DNA of 64,000 nt from Prevotella sp. (GTDB lineage Bacteria; Bacteroidota; Bacteroidia; Bacteroidales; Bacteroidaceae): the NCBI GenBank assembly GCA_017645645.1, contig JAGCOB010000004.1, positions 29,177 through 93,176 on the forward strand. The letters run 5' to 3'. A model generated the notes under the pieces. It saw only the letters and a program-made list of their open reading frames with translations. It ran no database searches and was not told the DNA's origin. Below, piece by piece: positions 34,309-43,504 of the stretch. A program made the translations under genes and the position numbers. Positions within the stretch are counted from its first letter, which is position 1. Every line of letters starts with the position of its first letter.

Positions 34309-34482
34309 GAGGAAAGGACTATAAAAAGCAAGATTTTCTTATAAACTATCAAATTGTAAGTAAAATGCCTTGTATTTTATCAAATTGAAAGTGAATAGAT
34401 TAAAAAGTATACAAATGATAACAAACTAAACAAAAATATATCTAAAAGGAAGATAATTGTTTGTTTTACTTTCTTTTTGTCG
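34285..34482. promoter_or_regulatory. Divergent control region between dapF and glnK
   Basis: This is the AT-rich centre of the 318-nt gene-free stretch 34227-34544. It holds two 15-bp direct repeats, TATCAAATTGTAAGT (34347-34361) and TATCAAATTGAAAGT (34378-34392), starting 31 bp apart (about three helical turns). They stand between the two outward promoters, so they could be operator sites for a nitrogen-responsive regulator; this is inference. No other gene is seen here. Confidence 0.5.
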
Positions 34483-34490
34483 TAATTTTG
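34460..34490 (+). promoter_or_regulatory. Promoter of the glnK-amtB operon
   Basis: TTTG at 34460-34463, 19 nt, TAATTTTG at 34483-34490, with a leader of about 50 nt. Confidence 0.7.
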
Positions 34491-34544
34491 CACTCGAAAC
34501 GTTTCAGAATGTCACGAAGAGTATTCATTTAAAGAGTTTAAGGT

Positions 34545-34892
34545 ATGAAAAAGATTGAAGCAATCATCCGCAAGACAAAGTTCGAGGATGTAAAGGAAGC
34601 ATTACTGAGTTCAGACATCGACTGGTTTGAGTACCATGATGTGCATGGTATCGGACAGAGTCGTCAGGAACGTATTTACCGTGGCGTCCAGTATAGTACT
34701 GATGTGATAGAGCGTGTGGCTCTGACCATCGTATGTCGTGATATCTTCCTGGAGCCGACTGTCAAGGTCATTCTCCAGGTTGCCCATACAGGACAGGTTG
34801 GTGACGGACGTATCTTCGTCAGTGATGTCATCGACACCTGGTCTATCCGTACCGGAGAGCACGGTGATACTGTATTAAGAGACAAGAAATAG
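34545..34892 (+). CDS. glnK: P-II family nitrogen regulatory protein
   Basis: This 115-residue signal protein has MKKIEAIIRKTKFEDVKEAL at the N-terminus, the T-loop with the conserved Tyr (RGVQYSTD) and the C-terminal signature GDGRIFVSDVIDTWSIRTGE. P-II trimers bind ATP/ADP and 2-oxoglutarate and gate Amt channels by inserting T-loops. Being directly upstream of amtB (35 nt) points to the GlnK role. The T-loop Tyr is kept, so uridylylation is possible, but no uridylyltransferase gene is in view. Confidence 0.93.
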   Translation: MKKIEAIIRKTKFEDVKEALLSSDIDWFEYHDVHGIGQSRQERIYRGVQYSTDVIERVALTIVCRDIFLEPTVKVILQVAHTGQVGDGRIFVSDVIDTWSIRTGEHGDTVLRDKK

Positions 34893-34927
34893 GATAACAA
34901 CACAAACACAATTTAAACACAACGATT

Positions 34928-36181
34928 ATGAACGAGATTGGACTATCATTAGATACTGTATGGATGCTGTTGGCAGCCATGTTGGTTTTCTGGATGCAGC
35001 CTGGATTCGCATTGTGCGAGGCTGGTTTTACACGGAGTAAGAACACTGCAAACATCCTGTTCAAGAACTTCGTAGACTTTATGTTCGGCTCTTTGCTGTT
35101 CTTCTTCCTCGGTTTTGGCTTTATGTTTGGAAGCGACGTTGCTGGATTCATTGGAGCACCGAACTGGGGTGACCTCTCTTTCTACAAAGGCGACCTGCCC
35201 GTAGAAGGCTTCCTGATTTTTGAGACCGTGTTCTGTGCAACAGCCGCAACCATCGTCAGCGGTGCCATGGCAGAGCGTACCAAGTTCTCGATGTACGTCA
35301 TCTACAGTGCCTGTATCTCTTTGTTCATCTATCCGATAGAGGGACACTGGACATGGGGTGGCGGTTGGCTCTGTAATGATGCAGCAGACAGTTTCATGAT
35401 GACGACCTTCGGGGATGTGTTCCATGATTTCGCAGGTTCTGCCATCGTGCATTCCGTAGGTGGTGTACTCGCATTTATCGGTGCTATGGCACTGGGTGCC
35501 CGTCGTGGTAAATATGATAAGGACGGAACGAGTCGCGCCATTCCCGGTCATTCACTCACCCTGGCTGCCCTTGGAGTCTTTATTCTCTGGTTAGGATGGT
35601 TTGGTTTCAACCCTGGAAGTCAGTTGGCTGCAAGCGGTGAGGTAAACCGCATCGCCATTTCCCATGTGTTCCTGACCACCAATCTGGCTGCGGCTGCCGG
35701 TGGTACGGCAACGATGTTCGTCACTTGGATAAAATATGGAAAGCCCTCACTTTCCCTGACTCTGAACGGTGTACTGGCAGGACTAGTGGGTATCACGGCA
35801 GGCTGCGACTTAGTAAGTCCTATTGGAGCCATCGTCATCGGACTTGTTTGCGGTACTGTATTGGTTTTCTCCATTGAGTTTATCGATCATAAATTGCATA
35901 TTGACGACCCTGTAGGTGCATCTTCCGTACACGGCGTCTGCGGAATACTGGGAACCCTGATGACTGGTTTGCTGTCTGTAAGCAACGGTGCCTTTTATGG
36001 TCATGGTTGGGGATTCTTCGGAGCCGAGTTGTTTGGTGTCCTTGTCATTGATCTCTGGGCTGCCGCTTGTGGTTTCGCTCTCTTCTACGGCATCAAGTAT
36101 CTGCATGGCTTGCGTGTAGAAGCACGTATTGAAGACGAGGGTCTGGATATCTATGAACATGGAGAGGCGTGCTATAACTAA
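34928..36181 (+). CDS. amtB: Ammonium transporter, first copy
   Basis: This 417-residue membrane channel has about 11 helices. Family motifs include MQPGFALCEAGFTRSKNTANI, the first pore His in FHDFAGSAIVHSVGGV and the second in DPVGASSVHGVCGILGTL. It conducts ammonia/ammonium across the inner membrane and is normally blocked by GlnK when nitrogen is plentiful. It is followed by a porin gene and a second Amt gene. Confidence 0.94.
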   Translation: MNEIGLSLDTVWMLLAAMLVFWMQPGFALCEAGFTRSKNTANILFKNFVDFMFGSLLFFFLGFGFMFGSDVAGFIGAPNWGDLSFYKGDLPVEGFLIFETVFCATAATIVSGAMAERTKFSMYVIYSACISLFIYPIEGHWTWGGGWLCNDAADSFMMTTFGDVFHDFAGSAIVHSVGGVLAFIGAMALGARRGKYDKDGTSRAIPGHSLTLAALGVFILWLGWFGFNPGSQLAASGEVNRIAISHVFLTTNLAAAAGGTATMFVTWIKYGKPSLSLTLNGVLAGLVGITAGCDLVSPIGAIVIGLVCGTVLVFSIEFIDHKLHIDDPVGASSVHGVCGILGTLMTGLLSVSNGAFYGHGWGFFGAELFGVLVIDLWAAACGFALFYGIKYLHGLRVEARIEDEGLDIYEHGEACYN

Positions 36182-36219
36182 GTAAAAGTGAACTGTGAAA
36201 AATTAAATGATTAGAAGTT

Positions 36220-36924
36220 ATGAAAAAGATTGTTATATTCGCATTGGGATTGGTCATGAATATGACCGCCTATGCACAAGATAAGGTAGAGACAACGATT
36301 GCCGCCGATTTTGTCAGTCAGTATATCTGGCGTGGCCAGGATTTAGGAGATATCTCGATACAGCCCACATTGGGAATAGGTTATAAAGGTCTGTCGCTGA
36401 CAGCCTGGGGAAACGTCGGATTGTCTAAATCTTCCGACACAAAGGAGTTTGACTTGACACTCAGCTACACAATCAGAGGGTTCAATATCGGCATCACCGA
36501 TTATTGGTTCAATACTGGTCTCGATCCCGAAAACCGTTATTTCAAATACGATGCCCATGGCACGAACCATCTCTTCGAGGCTAACATTGGCTATGACTTC
36601 GGTTTTGCATCACTCCAGTGGTACACCAACTTTGCGGGCAACGATGGCAAGAATAAGAACGGTAAGCGAGCCTACAGCAGCTATGTCGAGGCCAATGTCC
36701 CCTTTAAGCTTGTCAAAGTTGACTGGACGGCTACTGCCGGTGTCGTTCCTTATGCCACCGATCTATACGGTACTACGGGTTTCGCTGTCACCAATCTTGC
36801 CCTGAAGGCTACGAAGGACATCAAGATAACCGACTCGTTCTCGATACCTGTCTTTGGACAGGTGGTTGCCAACCCTTGTTCACAGAAAGCCTATCTGGTT
36901 TTTGGTTTCACACTACAGCCGTAA
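36220..36924 (+). CDS. TorF-like outer-membrane porin
   Basis: This 234-residue protein has a signal peptide (MKKIVIFALGLVMNMTAYAQ) and alternating amphipathic strands. It opens with FVSQYIWRGQDLGDISIQPTLG and ends in the aromatic-rich strand AYLVFGFTLQP, typical of a small beta-barrel. It resembles the TorF putative porin family. Its position between two Amt genes suggests it lets small nitrogen compounds through the outer membrane; this is inference from context. Confidence 0.7.
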   Translation: MKKIVIFALGLVMNMTAYAQDKVETTIAADFVSQYIWRGQDLGDISIQPTLGIGYKGLSLTAWGNVGLSKSSDTKEFDLTLSYTIRGFNIGITDYWFNTGLDPENRYFKYDAHGTNHLFEANIGYDFGFASLQWYTNFAGNDGKNKNGKRAYSSYVEANVPFKLVKVDWTATAGVVPYATDLYGTTGFAVTNLALKATKDIKITDSFSIPVFGQVVANPCSQKAYLVFGFTLQP

Positions 36925-36940
36925 ACCTATATGTCTGACC

Positions 36941-36976
36941 CCTCTCTTCCCGCTAATAGCGGGGGGAGAGGTTTTT
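36941..36976 (+). terminator. Internal terminator/attenuator before the second Amt gene
   Basis: CCTCTCttCCCGCT pairs with AGCGGGggGAGAGG across AAT, followed by TTTTTCC. It would cut part of the transcripts before the second Amt gene. Confidence 0.75.
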
Positions 36977-37008
36977 CCTTTTACGCAAACTTTTAAAACA
37001 ACTGAAAT

Positions 37009-38397
37009 ATGAAGATTAAGAAAAGATGGAAAATCCTGATGACGGCAATGACACTGATTGCCGTAGCAGGTTTAGCAGTAGGGGAGCCTACATTTGAGTG
37101 TGACTGGTCCGTCATATCAGCGGCTGATGTGGCATGGTTGATTACCGCCACGATTTTTGTTTTAATGATGACACCCGGCCTGTCATTCTTCTATGGTGGC
37201 ATGGTGGGGGCGAAGAACGTCATCTCTACAATGCTACAGTCGTTCATTGCCATGGGACTTATCTCTGTCTTGTGGGTGGTGATCGGCTTTTCATTATGCT
37301 TCGGCGATGATATCGGCGGTGTCATTGGCAATCCTTTGACGTTCCTGATGTTCCATGGTGTAGGCGGGGCTGTCTATACCACGCCTGCAGGCAATGTCTT
37401 GGGTGGTGCGACGATTCCGTTAGCATTGTTCGCGCTGTTCCAGATGAAGTTTGCCATTATCACGCCCTCACTCATCACGGGATCGTTTGCCGAGCGAGTG
37501 CGCTTTTCTGCCTACATGTTCTTTATGATGTTCTTTTTCTTCATCATCTATTGTCCGTTGGCACATATGACATGGCATCCGGAGGGATTGTTCTGTCGCT
37601 GGGGAGTTATCGACTTTGCCGGTGGTATCGTAGTACATGCCTCATCGGGTGTGGCAGCATTGGCAGGAGCCATCTTCCTCGGACGGAGAAAGGCGGAGAC
37701 GCGCAAGAGCGAGCCTGCTAATATTCCTTTTGTGCTGCTCGGTGCGGCAATGCTATGGCTAGGGTGGTTCGGTTTCAACGCCGGCTCGTCACTTCATGCA
37801 GACGGACAAGCCATCAAGGCTTTCCTGAACACGAATACCGCATCAGCGACGGCTATGATGACATGGATATTCTTTGACTGCCTGCGTGGTCGTAAGCCGT
37901 CAGCCATGGGTGCTGCGGTGGGCTGTGTCGTCGGACTGGTAGCCATTACACCGTCAGCGGGTTATGTCACCGTAGGTCAGAGTATATTTATCGCCTTCGT
38001 CATCACGCTTATCTGCAATATTGCCGTGTATTGGCGTTCACGCAGTAGTATTGACGATGCCCTCGATGTATTCCCAACCCACGGCACAGGCGGTATTTTC
38101 GGTACGGTTCTGACGGGTATCTTCATTCAGGAAGGCCTCATCGCCGGTACATGGGACGGTTTTGTCATCTTCCTCTACCACCTGTTGGCCATCGTCATTG
38201 TATTTGTCTATACCTTTGTCATGAGTTGGTTAGGTTACAAACTTATCGACCGACTCATCCCCATGCGTGTCTCGGCATACAGCGAAAAAGTAGGTCTTGA
38301 TTTCTCTCAGCATGACGAGCACTATGGCCTCGCCCATATCGGTGAGCGCGAACTGGCAGAATATGAAGAGCATATCAGGGAAAAATATCAGCAATAG
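37009..38397 (+). CDS. Ammonium transporter, second copy
   Basis: This 462-residue Amt protein is of a different subfamily from the one upstream. It has an N-terminal signal-like stretch (MKIKKRWKILMTAMTLIAVAG), TPGLSFFYGGMVGAKNVIS, pore His residues in DFAGGIVVHASSGVAALAG and DVFPTHGTGGIFGTVLTG, and a longer C-terminal cytoplasmic tail (EKVGLDFSQHDEHYGLAHIG). The tail differs from that of the first copy, so P-II control may differ. pyrG starts 3 nt after its stop. Confidence 0.93.
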   Translation: MKIKKRWKILMTAMTLIAVAGLAVGEPTFECDWSVISAADVAWLITATIFVLMMTPGLSFFYGGMVGAKNVISTMLQSFIAMGLISVLWVVIGFSLCFGDDIGGVIGNPLTFLMFHGVGGAVYTTPAGNVLGGATIPLALFALFQMKFAIITPSLITGSFAERVRFSAYMFFMMFFFFIIYCPLAHMTWHPEGLFCRWGVIDFAGGIVVHASSGVAALAGAIFLGRRKAETRKSEPANIPFVLLGAAMLWLGWFGFNAGSSLHADGQAIKAFLNTNTASATAMMTWIFFDCLRGRKPSAMGAAVGCVVGLVAITPSAGYVTVGQSIFIAFVITLICNIAVYWRSRSSIDDALDVFPTHGTGGIFGTVLTGIFIQEGLIAGTWDGFVIFLYHLLAIVIVFVYTFVMSWLGYKLIDRLIPMRVSAYSEKVGLDFSQHDEHYGLAHIGERELAEYEEHIREKYQQ

Positions 38398-38400
38398 CAT

Positions 38401-40002
38401 ATGAAAACAAAGTACATCTTTATCACAGGAGGCGTTGCTTCCTCATTGGGAAAAGGTATTATCAGTGCCTCGTTAGGAAAACTATTACAGGCACGGGGCT
38501 ACCACATTACCATTCAGAAGTTCGACCCTTATATCAACATCGATCCTGGTACGCTGAATCCCTACGAGCATGGGGAGTGCTATGTGACGGTCGACGGTCA
38601 GGAAACAGACCTTGATCTGGGACATTATGAGCGCTTCACAGGCATTCAGACTACCCGTGCCAACAATATCACGACGGGACGGATCTACATGAATGTCATC
38701 GAGAAAGAGCGCCGGGGTGACTATCTCGGGAAGACGATCCAGGTGGTTCCCCATATCACCGATGAGATCAAACGTAACATCACGATGATGGGACAGGACG
38801 GGACTTACGATTTCATCATCACGGAAATCGGCGGTACCATCGGTGACATTGAAAGTCAGCCTTTCCTGGAGGCGATACGACAGTTACGCTGGGAATTAGG
38901 GAAGGATGCCATCAACGTACACCTTACCTATGTACCCTATCTTGCAGCCGCAGGGGAGTTGAAGACCAAGCCGACCCAGACAAGTGTCAAACAGTTACAG
39001 GGGTTCGGTATCCAGCCCGAGGTATTGGTCTTGCGTACAGAACATGAGCTCAGTGACGAGTTACGTCAAAAGGTGGCACATTTCTGTAATGTCGACACTG
39101 AGGCGGTCATCCAGAGCCAGGACCTGCCGTCCATCTACGAGGTACCTGTGAATATGCAGAAGCAGGGACTGGATGCCATCTGCCTGAAGAAGATGGGAGT
39201 GAAGGCTGGACCTGTTCCAGAACTCGGACCGTGGCGCTCTTTCCTGGAACGTCGTAAGAAAGCCACCAGAAGAGTACATATAGGACTGGTCGGGAAATAT
39301 GACTTGCAGGATGCCTACAAGAGTATCCTGGAGAGTCTTGCCCATGCAGGTACCTATAATGATTATAAAGTAGAGACCACATTCATCAACAGCGAGTTCA
39401 TCACCCATGATAACGTGGCGGAAAAACTGGCGGGGATGGCAGGCATCGTCATCTGTCCCGGCTTTGGCAGCCGTGGCATCGAAGGAAAGATCATCGCTGC
39501 CGAATATACCCGTACCCACAACATTCCCACCTTCGGCATCTGCCTGGGTATGCAGATGATGGTGATTGAGTTCGCACGGAATGTCCTAGGCTATCAGGAT
39601 GCCAACAGCAGTGAAATGGATCCCAATACCCCGCATAATGTCATTGACATGATGGAAGAGCAAAAGACCATCACACAAATGGGCGGCACAATGCGACGGG
39701 GTGCCTATGAGTGCGAACTCGTCACGGGCAGCAGGACATGGCAGGCGTATGGGGAAGAGACGCTCATCCGAGAACGCCATCGTCACCGTTATGAGTTCAA
39801 CAATCAGTATATGGACGAATACGAGCAGCATGGTATGCATTGTGTCGGTATCAATCCAGAAGCTGACCTCGTGGAGATTGTGGAGATACCGACCTTGAAA
39901 TGGTATATCGGTACGCAGTTCCATCCGGAATACTCCTCTACCGTGCTGAGGCCGCATCCTCTTTTTATGAGTTTTATGAAGGCATGTATTGAAGACTTAT
40001 AA
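38401..40002 (+). CDS. pyrG: CTP synthase
   Basis: This 533-residue protein has the amidoligase domain (FITGGVASSLGKGIISASLGKL; DPYINIDPGTLNPYEHGE; EIGGTIGDIESQPF) and a class I glutamine amidotransferase domain with nucleophile Cys in FGICLGMQMMVIEF and His/Glu in QFHPEYSSTVLRPHPLF. It makes CTP from UTP with glutamine nitrogen. Its placement in the ammonium operon links pyrimidine synthesis to nitrogen supply. Confidence 0.97.
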   Translation: MKTKYIFITGGVASSLGKGIISASLGKLLQARGYHITIQKFDPYINIDPGTLNPYEHGECYVTVDGQETDLDLGHYERFTGIQTTRANNITTGRIYMNVIEKERRGDYLGKTIQVVPHITDEIKRNITMMGQDGTYDFIITEIGGTIGDIESQPFLEAIRQLRWELGKDAINVHLTYVPYLAAAGELKTKPTQTSVKQLQGFGIQPEVLVLRTEHELSDELRQKVAHFCNVDTEAVIQSQDLPSIYEVPVNMQKQGLDAICLKKMGVKAGPVPELGPWRSFLERRKKATRRVHIGLVGKYDLQDAYKSILESLAHAGTYNDYKVETTFINSEFITHDNVAEKLAGMAGIVICPGFGSRGIEGKIIAAEYTRTHNIPTFGICLGMQMMVIEFARNVLGYQDANSSEMDPNTPHNVIDMMEEQKTITQMGGTMRRGAYECELVTGSRTWQAYGEETLIRERHRHRYEFNNQYMDEYEQHGMHCVGINPEADLVEIVEIPTLKWYIGTQFHPEYSSTVLRPHPLFMSFMKACIEDL

Positions 40003-40013
40003 TCATTACAGAA

Positions 40014-41753
40014 GTGGAACAACTGAAACATGAATGTGGCGTAGCACTCATCAGGCTCCTGAAGCCATTAGAATACTACCAGCAGAAATACGGAACACGG
40101 CGTTACGGATTGAACAAACTCTATCTATTGATGGAGAAACAGCATAACCGTGGACAGGAAGGTGCGGGTGTCGCCTGTGTCAACATGGATGCTCCTGTCG
40201 GAACAGAATATATGTTTCGTGAGAGGGCAGAAGGTGCGAACGCCATCACCGAGATTTTCAAAAGGATAGACGACTCCTTTACTGGACAGTTGTACATGGG
40301 ACATCTGCGCTACTCCACGACGGGGAAAAGCGGATTGACCTATGTACATCCTTTCCTGCGCCGTAACAACTGGCGGGCAAAGAACCTGTGTCTTTGCGGT
40401 AATTTCAACATGACCAATATCGATGAGGTCTTTCAATACCTCACCCGACACGGACAGTCTCCCCGTATCTACGGCGATTCCTATATCACCCTGGAACTGA
40501 TGGGACACCGCCTCGACCGGGAGGTGGAACGTCTCTATCGGGAGGCTAAGGAGAAGGGATTGGAGGACGAGGAGGTCACCCGTTATATTGAGGCAAATGT
40601 GCAGATGGCAAATGTCCTGAAAACTACGATGCCTCATTTCGACGGAGGCTATGTGATGTGCGGACTAACCGGAAGTGGAGAGATGTTTGCCGTCCGTGAC
40701 CCTTGGGGCATCCGCCCAGCCTTCTATTATCAGGATGAGGAGGTCGTCGTACTGGCAAGTGAGCGCCCTGTGATTCAGACAACCTTCGACCTCCATGCGG
40801 ATGATATCCATGAACTGGAGCCTGGACAGGCACTCATCGTCCATCAGAGCGGCAAGACGTGTCTGGAACCCATCCTGCCCCCTCAGGGAAACTATCGTTG
40901 CTCTTTTGAGCGTATCTATTTCAGCCGTGGGTCTGACCGTGATATCTACCAGGAACGTAAACGGTTGGGTGAGCAGTTGACACAACCTATCCTAAAAGCG
41001 ATTGACGGTGATGTAGAGCATACTGTTTTCTCGTATATTCCCAATACTGCCGCTGTGGCATTCTATGGAATGACCGACGGTTTCCGGCGGCAGAACCATG
41101 AGGTGCGGATAGAGAAGGTCGTATGGAAGGACATCAAACTGCGTACCTTCATCACAGAGGGCAATGAGCGCAACGACCTGGCCGCCCATGTCTATGATAT
41201 CACCTATGGCTGTCTGCAACCCGATGTGGACAACCTCGTCATCATCGACGACTCCATCGTGCGTGGCACGACCTTACGGGAGAGTATCTTCAAGATTCTC
41301 GACCGCCTGCACCCCAAAAAGATCGTAATGGTGTCAAGTTCACCTCAGATACGTTATCCTGACTACTATGGCATCGACATGTCACACTTGGAGGAATTGT
41401 GTGCTTTCCGTGCCGCCATGGAGCTTATCAGGGAGCGTGGCATGCGACAACTGATCATCGACACCTATCGCTTATGTAAGAATGAGCCGGAATCGGAGAA
41501 TCATGTACGTGCCGTCTATGCCCCCTTCACCGTGGAGGACATCAACCAAAAGATTGTGGAGATGCTCCGTCCGGAAGGGATGCGTTCTCCCGTGGAACTG
41601 GTGTTCCAAAGCATTGGAGGACTTCATGAGGCATGTCCCAACCACCCTGGTGACTGGTATTTCACGGGGCACTATCCCACTGCGGGCGGTATCCGTATGG
41701 TGAACCAGGCTTTTGTGGACTATGTGGAGAAAGTATTAAAAATGCAATTATAA
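40014..41753 (+). CDS. Amidophosphoribosyltransferase-like protein (PurF paralog)
   Basis: This 579-residue protein starts with GTG. The class II amidotransferase nucleophile is Cys8 (HECGVALIRLL) after a 7-residue propeptide. Other features are LLMEKQHNRGQEGAG, MGHLRYSTTGKSGL, VRDPWGIRPAFYY, and a PRPP-binding loop NLVIIDDSIVRGTTL in the C-terminal PRTase domain. It is longer than standard PurF and has an extra C-terminal region after the PRTase domain, as in other Bacteroidales homologues. It may perform the first step of purine synthesis or a related reaction; the exact role is uncertain. Confidence 0.82.
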   Translation: MEQLKHECGVALIRLLKPLEYYQQKYGTRRYGLNKLYLLMEKQHNRGQEGAGVACVNMDAPVGTEYMFRERAEGANAITEIFKRIDDSFTGQLYMGHLRYSTTGKSGLTYVHPFLRRNNWRAKNLCLCGNFNMTNIDEVFQYLTRHGQSPRIYGDSYITLELMGHRLDREVERLYREAKEKGLEDEEVTRYIEANVQMANVLKTTMPHFDGGYVMCGLTGSGEMFAVRDPWGIRPAFYYQDEEVVVLASERPVIQTTFDLHADDIHELEPGQALIVHQSGKTCLEPILPPQGNYRCSFERIYFSRGSDRDIYQERKRLGEQLTQPILKAIDGDVEHTVFSYIPNTAAVAFYGMTDGFRRQNHEVRIEKVVWKDIKLRTFITEGNERNDLAAHVYDITYGCLQPDVDNLVIIDDSIVRGTTLRESIFKILDRLHPKKIVMVSSSPQIRYPDYYGIDMSHLEELCAFRAAMELIRERGMRQLIIDTYRLCKNEPESENHVRAVYAPFTVEDINQKIVEMLRPEGMRSPVELVFQSIGGLHEACPNHPGDWYFTGHYPTAGGIRMVNQAFVDYVEKVLKMQL

Positions 41754-41764
41754 AAGATAAGATT

Positions 41765-43429
41765 ATGTGTGGAATCATTGGAATATTTCATGTAAAGGAA
41801 CAGACGCATGAGTTGCGTGAAAAAGCGTTGAAGATGAGTCAGAAGATCCGGCACCGTGGTCCGGACTGGAGTGGCATCTACTGTGGCGGCTCCGCTATCC
41901 TCGCTCATGAACGGTTAAGCATTGTCGACCCGGAGTCAGGACAGCAGCCCTTGTATGCTCCTAACCGTCGTCAGGTACTTGCCGTCAATGGTGAGATATA
42001 CAATCATCAGCAAATCCGTGAGTATTACAAAGGTCAGTACGAGTTCCAGACAGGCAGTGACTGTGAGGTCATCCTCGCCCTCTATCGCGACAAAGGCATC
42101 CACTTCCTAGAGGATCTCAGCGGTATTTTCGCCTTTGCACTCTATGACGAGGAGAAGGATGAGTTTCTGATAGCCCGTGACCCGATAGGTGTCATCCCCC
42201 TGTATATCGGCTATGACGACGACGGGACAGTATATGTCGCCTCTGAGTTGAAGGCATTGGAAGGACAGTGCCAGCGTTATGAGCCTTTCTTGCCAGGACA
42301 TTATTTCTGGAGTGGGGAAGGAAAGATGAAACGATATTACCGCCGCGACTGGTTCGACTATGAGGCCGTGAAGGACAATCCTGCCTCTGTGGAGGCAATC
42401 CACGATGCTCTTGAGGATGCCGTTCGTCGCCAGTTGATGTCCGATGTCCCCTATGGTGTATTGCTCAGTGGCGGTCTCGACTCGTCAGTCATCTCCGCCA
42501 TTGCGGAGAAATACAGTGAGATGCGTATTGAGGATGACTTGAAGACGAAGGCCTACTGGCCCCGTCTGCACTCTTTTGCCGTAGGCTTGAAGGGGGCTCC
42601 CGACTTGGCGAAGGCGCGTATGGTCGCCGACCATATCGGCACGGTACACCATGAGATCAACTACACCATCCAGGAAGGACTGGATGCCATTCGTGATGTC
42701 ATCTACTTCATTGAGACCTATGATGTGACGACTGTCCGTGCCTCTACCCCCATGTACCTATTGGCGCGTGTCATCAAGTCGATGGGTATCAAGATGGTCC
42801 TCTCTGGTGAGTGTGCCGACGAGATCTTCGGCGGCTATCTCTATTTCCATAAGGCTCCGGATGCACAAGCTTTCCATGAGGAGACGGTGCGCAAGCTCTC
42901 GAAGCTCTATCTCTACGACTGCCTGCGTGCCAACAAAAGTCTGTCGGCATGGGGCGTAGAAGGACGCGTACCCTTCCTTGACAAGGAGTTTCTGGATGTC
43001 GCCATGCGTACCAATCCGTCAGCGAAGATATGTCCTGGAACGACGATGGAAAAGAAGATTGTCCGTGAGGCCTTTGCCGATATGTTACCTGCAGAGGTGG
43101 CATGGCGACAGAAGGAGCAGTTCAGCGACGGAGTGGGCTATTCGTGGATTGACACGCTGAAGAAGATCACGTCCGAGGCAGTCACTGACGAACAGATGGC
43201 ACATGCCGCTGAGCGTTTCCCGATACATACGCCCCAGAACAAAGAGGAATATTACTACCGTAGTATCTTCGCAGAGCATTTCCCCAGCGATAGTGCCGCC
43301 CTCAGTGTACCCAGCGAGGCGAGTGTTGCCTGCTCGACAGCGATAGCCTTGGAGTGGGACGCGTCGTTCAAAGGGAAGAACGATCCCAGTGGACGTGCCG
43401 TCATCGGTGTTCACGAACAGTCCTACTAA
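41765..43429 (+). CDS. asnB: Asparagine synthetase B (glutamine-hydrolysing)
   Basis: This 554-residue protein begins with Cys2 (MCGIIGIF), the class II amidotransferase nucleophile, followed by RHRGPDWSG, NGEIYNHQQIR and the synthetase P-loop LLSGGLDSSVISAIA. ECADEIFGGYLYF and EGRVPFLDKEFLDVAM are also seen. It makes asparagine from aspartate, glutamine and ATP. It closes the glnK-amtB operon, before a strong terminator. Confidence 0.96.
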   Translation: MCGIIGIFHVKEQTHELREKALKMSQKIRHRGPDWSGIYCGGSAILAHERLSIVDPESGQQPLYAPNRRQVLAVNGEIYNHQQIREYYKGQYEFQTGSDCEVILALYRDKGIHFLEDLSGIFAFALYDEEKDEFLIARDPIGVIPLYIGYDDDGTVYVASELKALEGQCQRYEPFLPGHYFWSGEGKMKRYYRRDWFDYEAVKDNPASVEAIHDALEDAVRRQLMSDVPYGVLLSGGLDSSVISAIAEKYSEMRIEDDLKTKAYWPRLHSFAVGLKGAPDLAKARMVADHIGTVHHEINYTIQEGLDAIRDVIYFIETYDVTTVRASTPMYLLARVIKSMGIKMVLSGECADEIFGGYLYFHKAPDAQAFHEETVRKLSKLYLYDCLRANKSLSAWGVEGRVPFLDKEFLDVAMRTNPSAKICPGTTMEKKIVREAFADMLPAEVAWRQKEQFSDGVGYSWIDTLKKITSEAVTDEQMAHAAERFPIHTPQNKEEYYYRSIFAEHFPSDSAALSVPSEASVACSTAIALEWDASFKGKNDPSGRAVIGVHEQSY

Positions 43430-43445
43430 AGATCATGAGAAAAGG

Positions 43446-43480
43446 AAAAGGCATCCCGCAGTGAACGGGATGCCTTTTCT
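43446..43480. terminator. Bidirectional terminator between asnB and gltD
   Basis: AAAAGGCATCCCG and CGGGATGCCTTTT form 13-bp arms around a 7-nt loop; flanks suit termination on both strands for the convergent operons. Confidence 0.88.
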
Positions 43481-43504
43481 TATGTTAAGCTAATGGCCTG
43501 ACGC

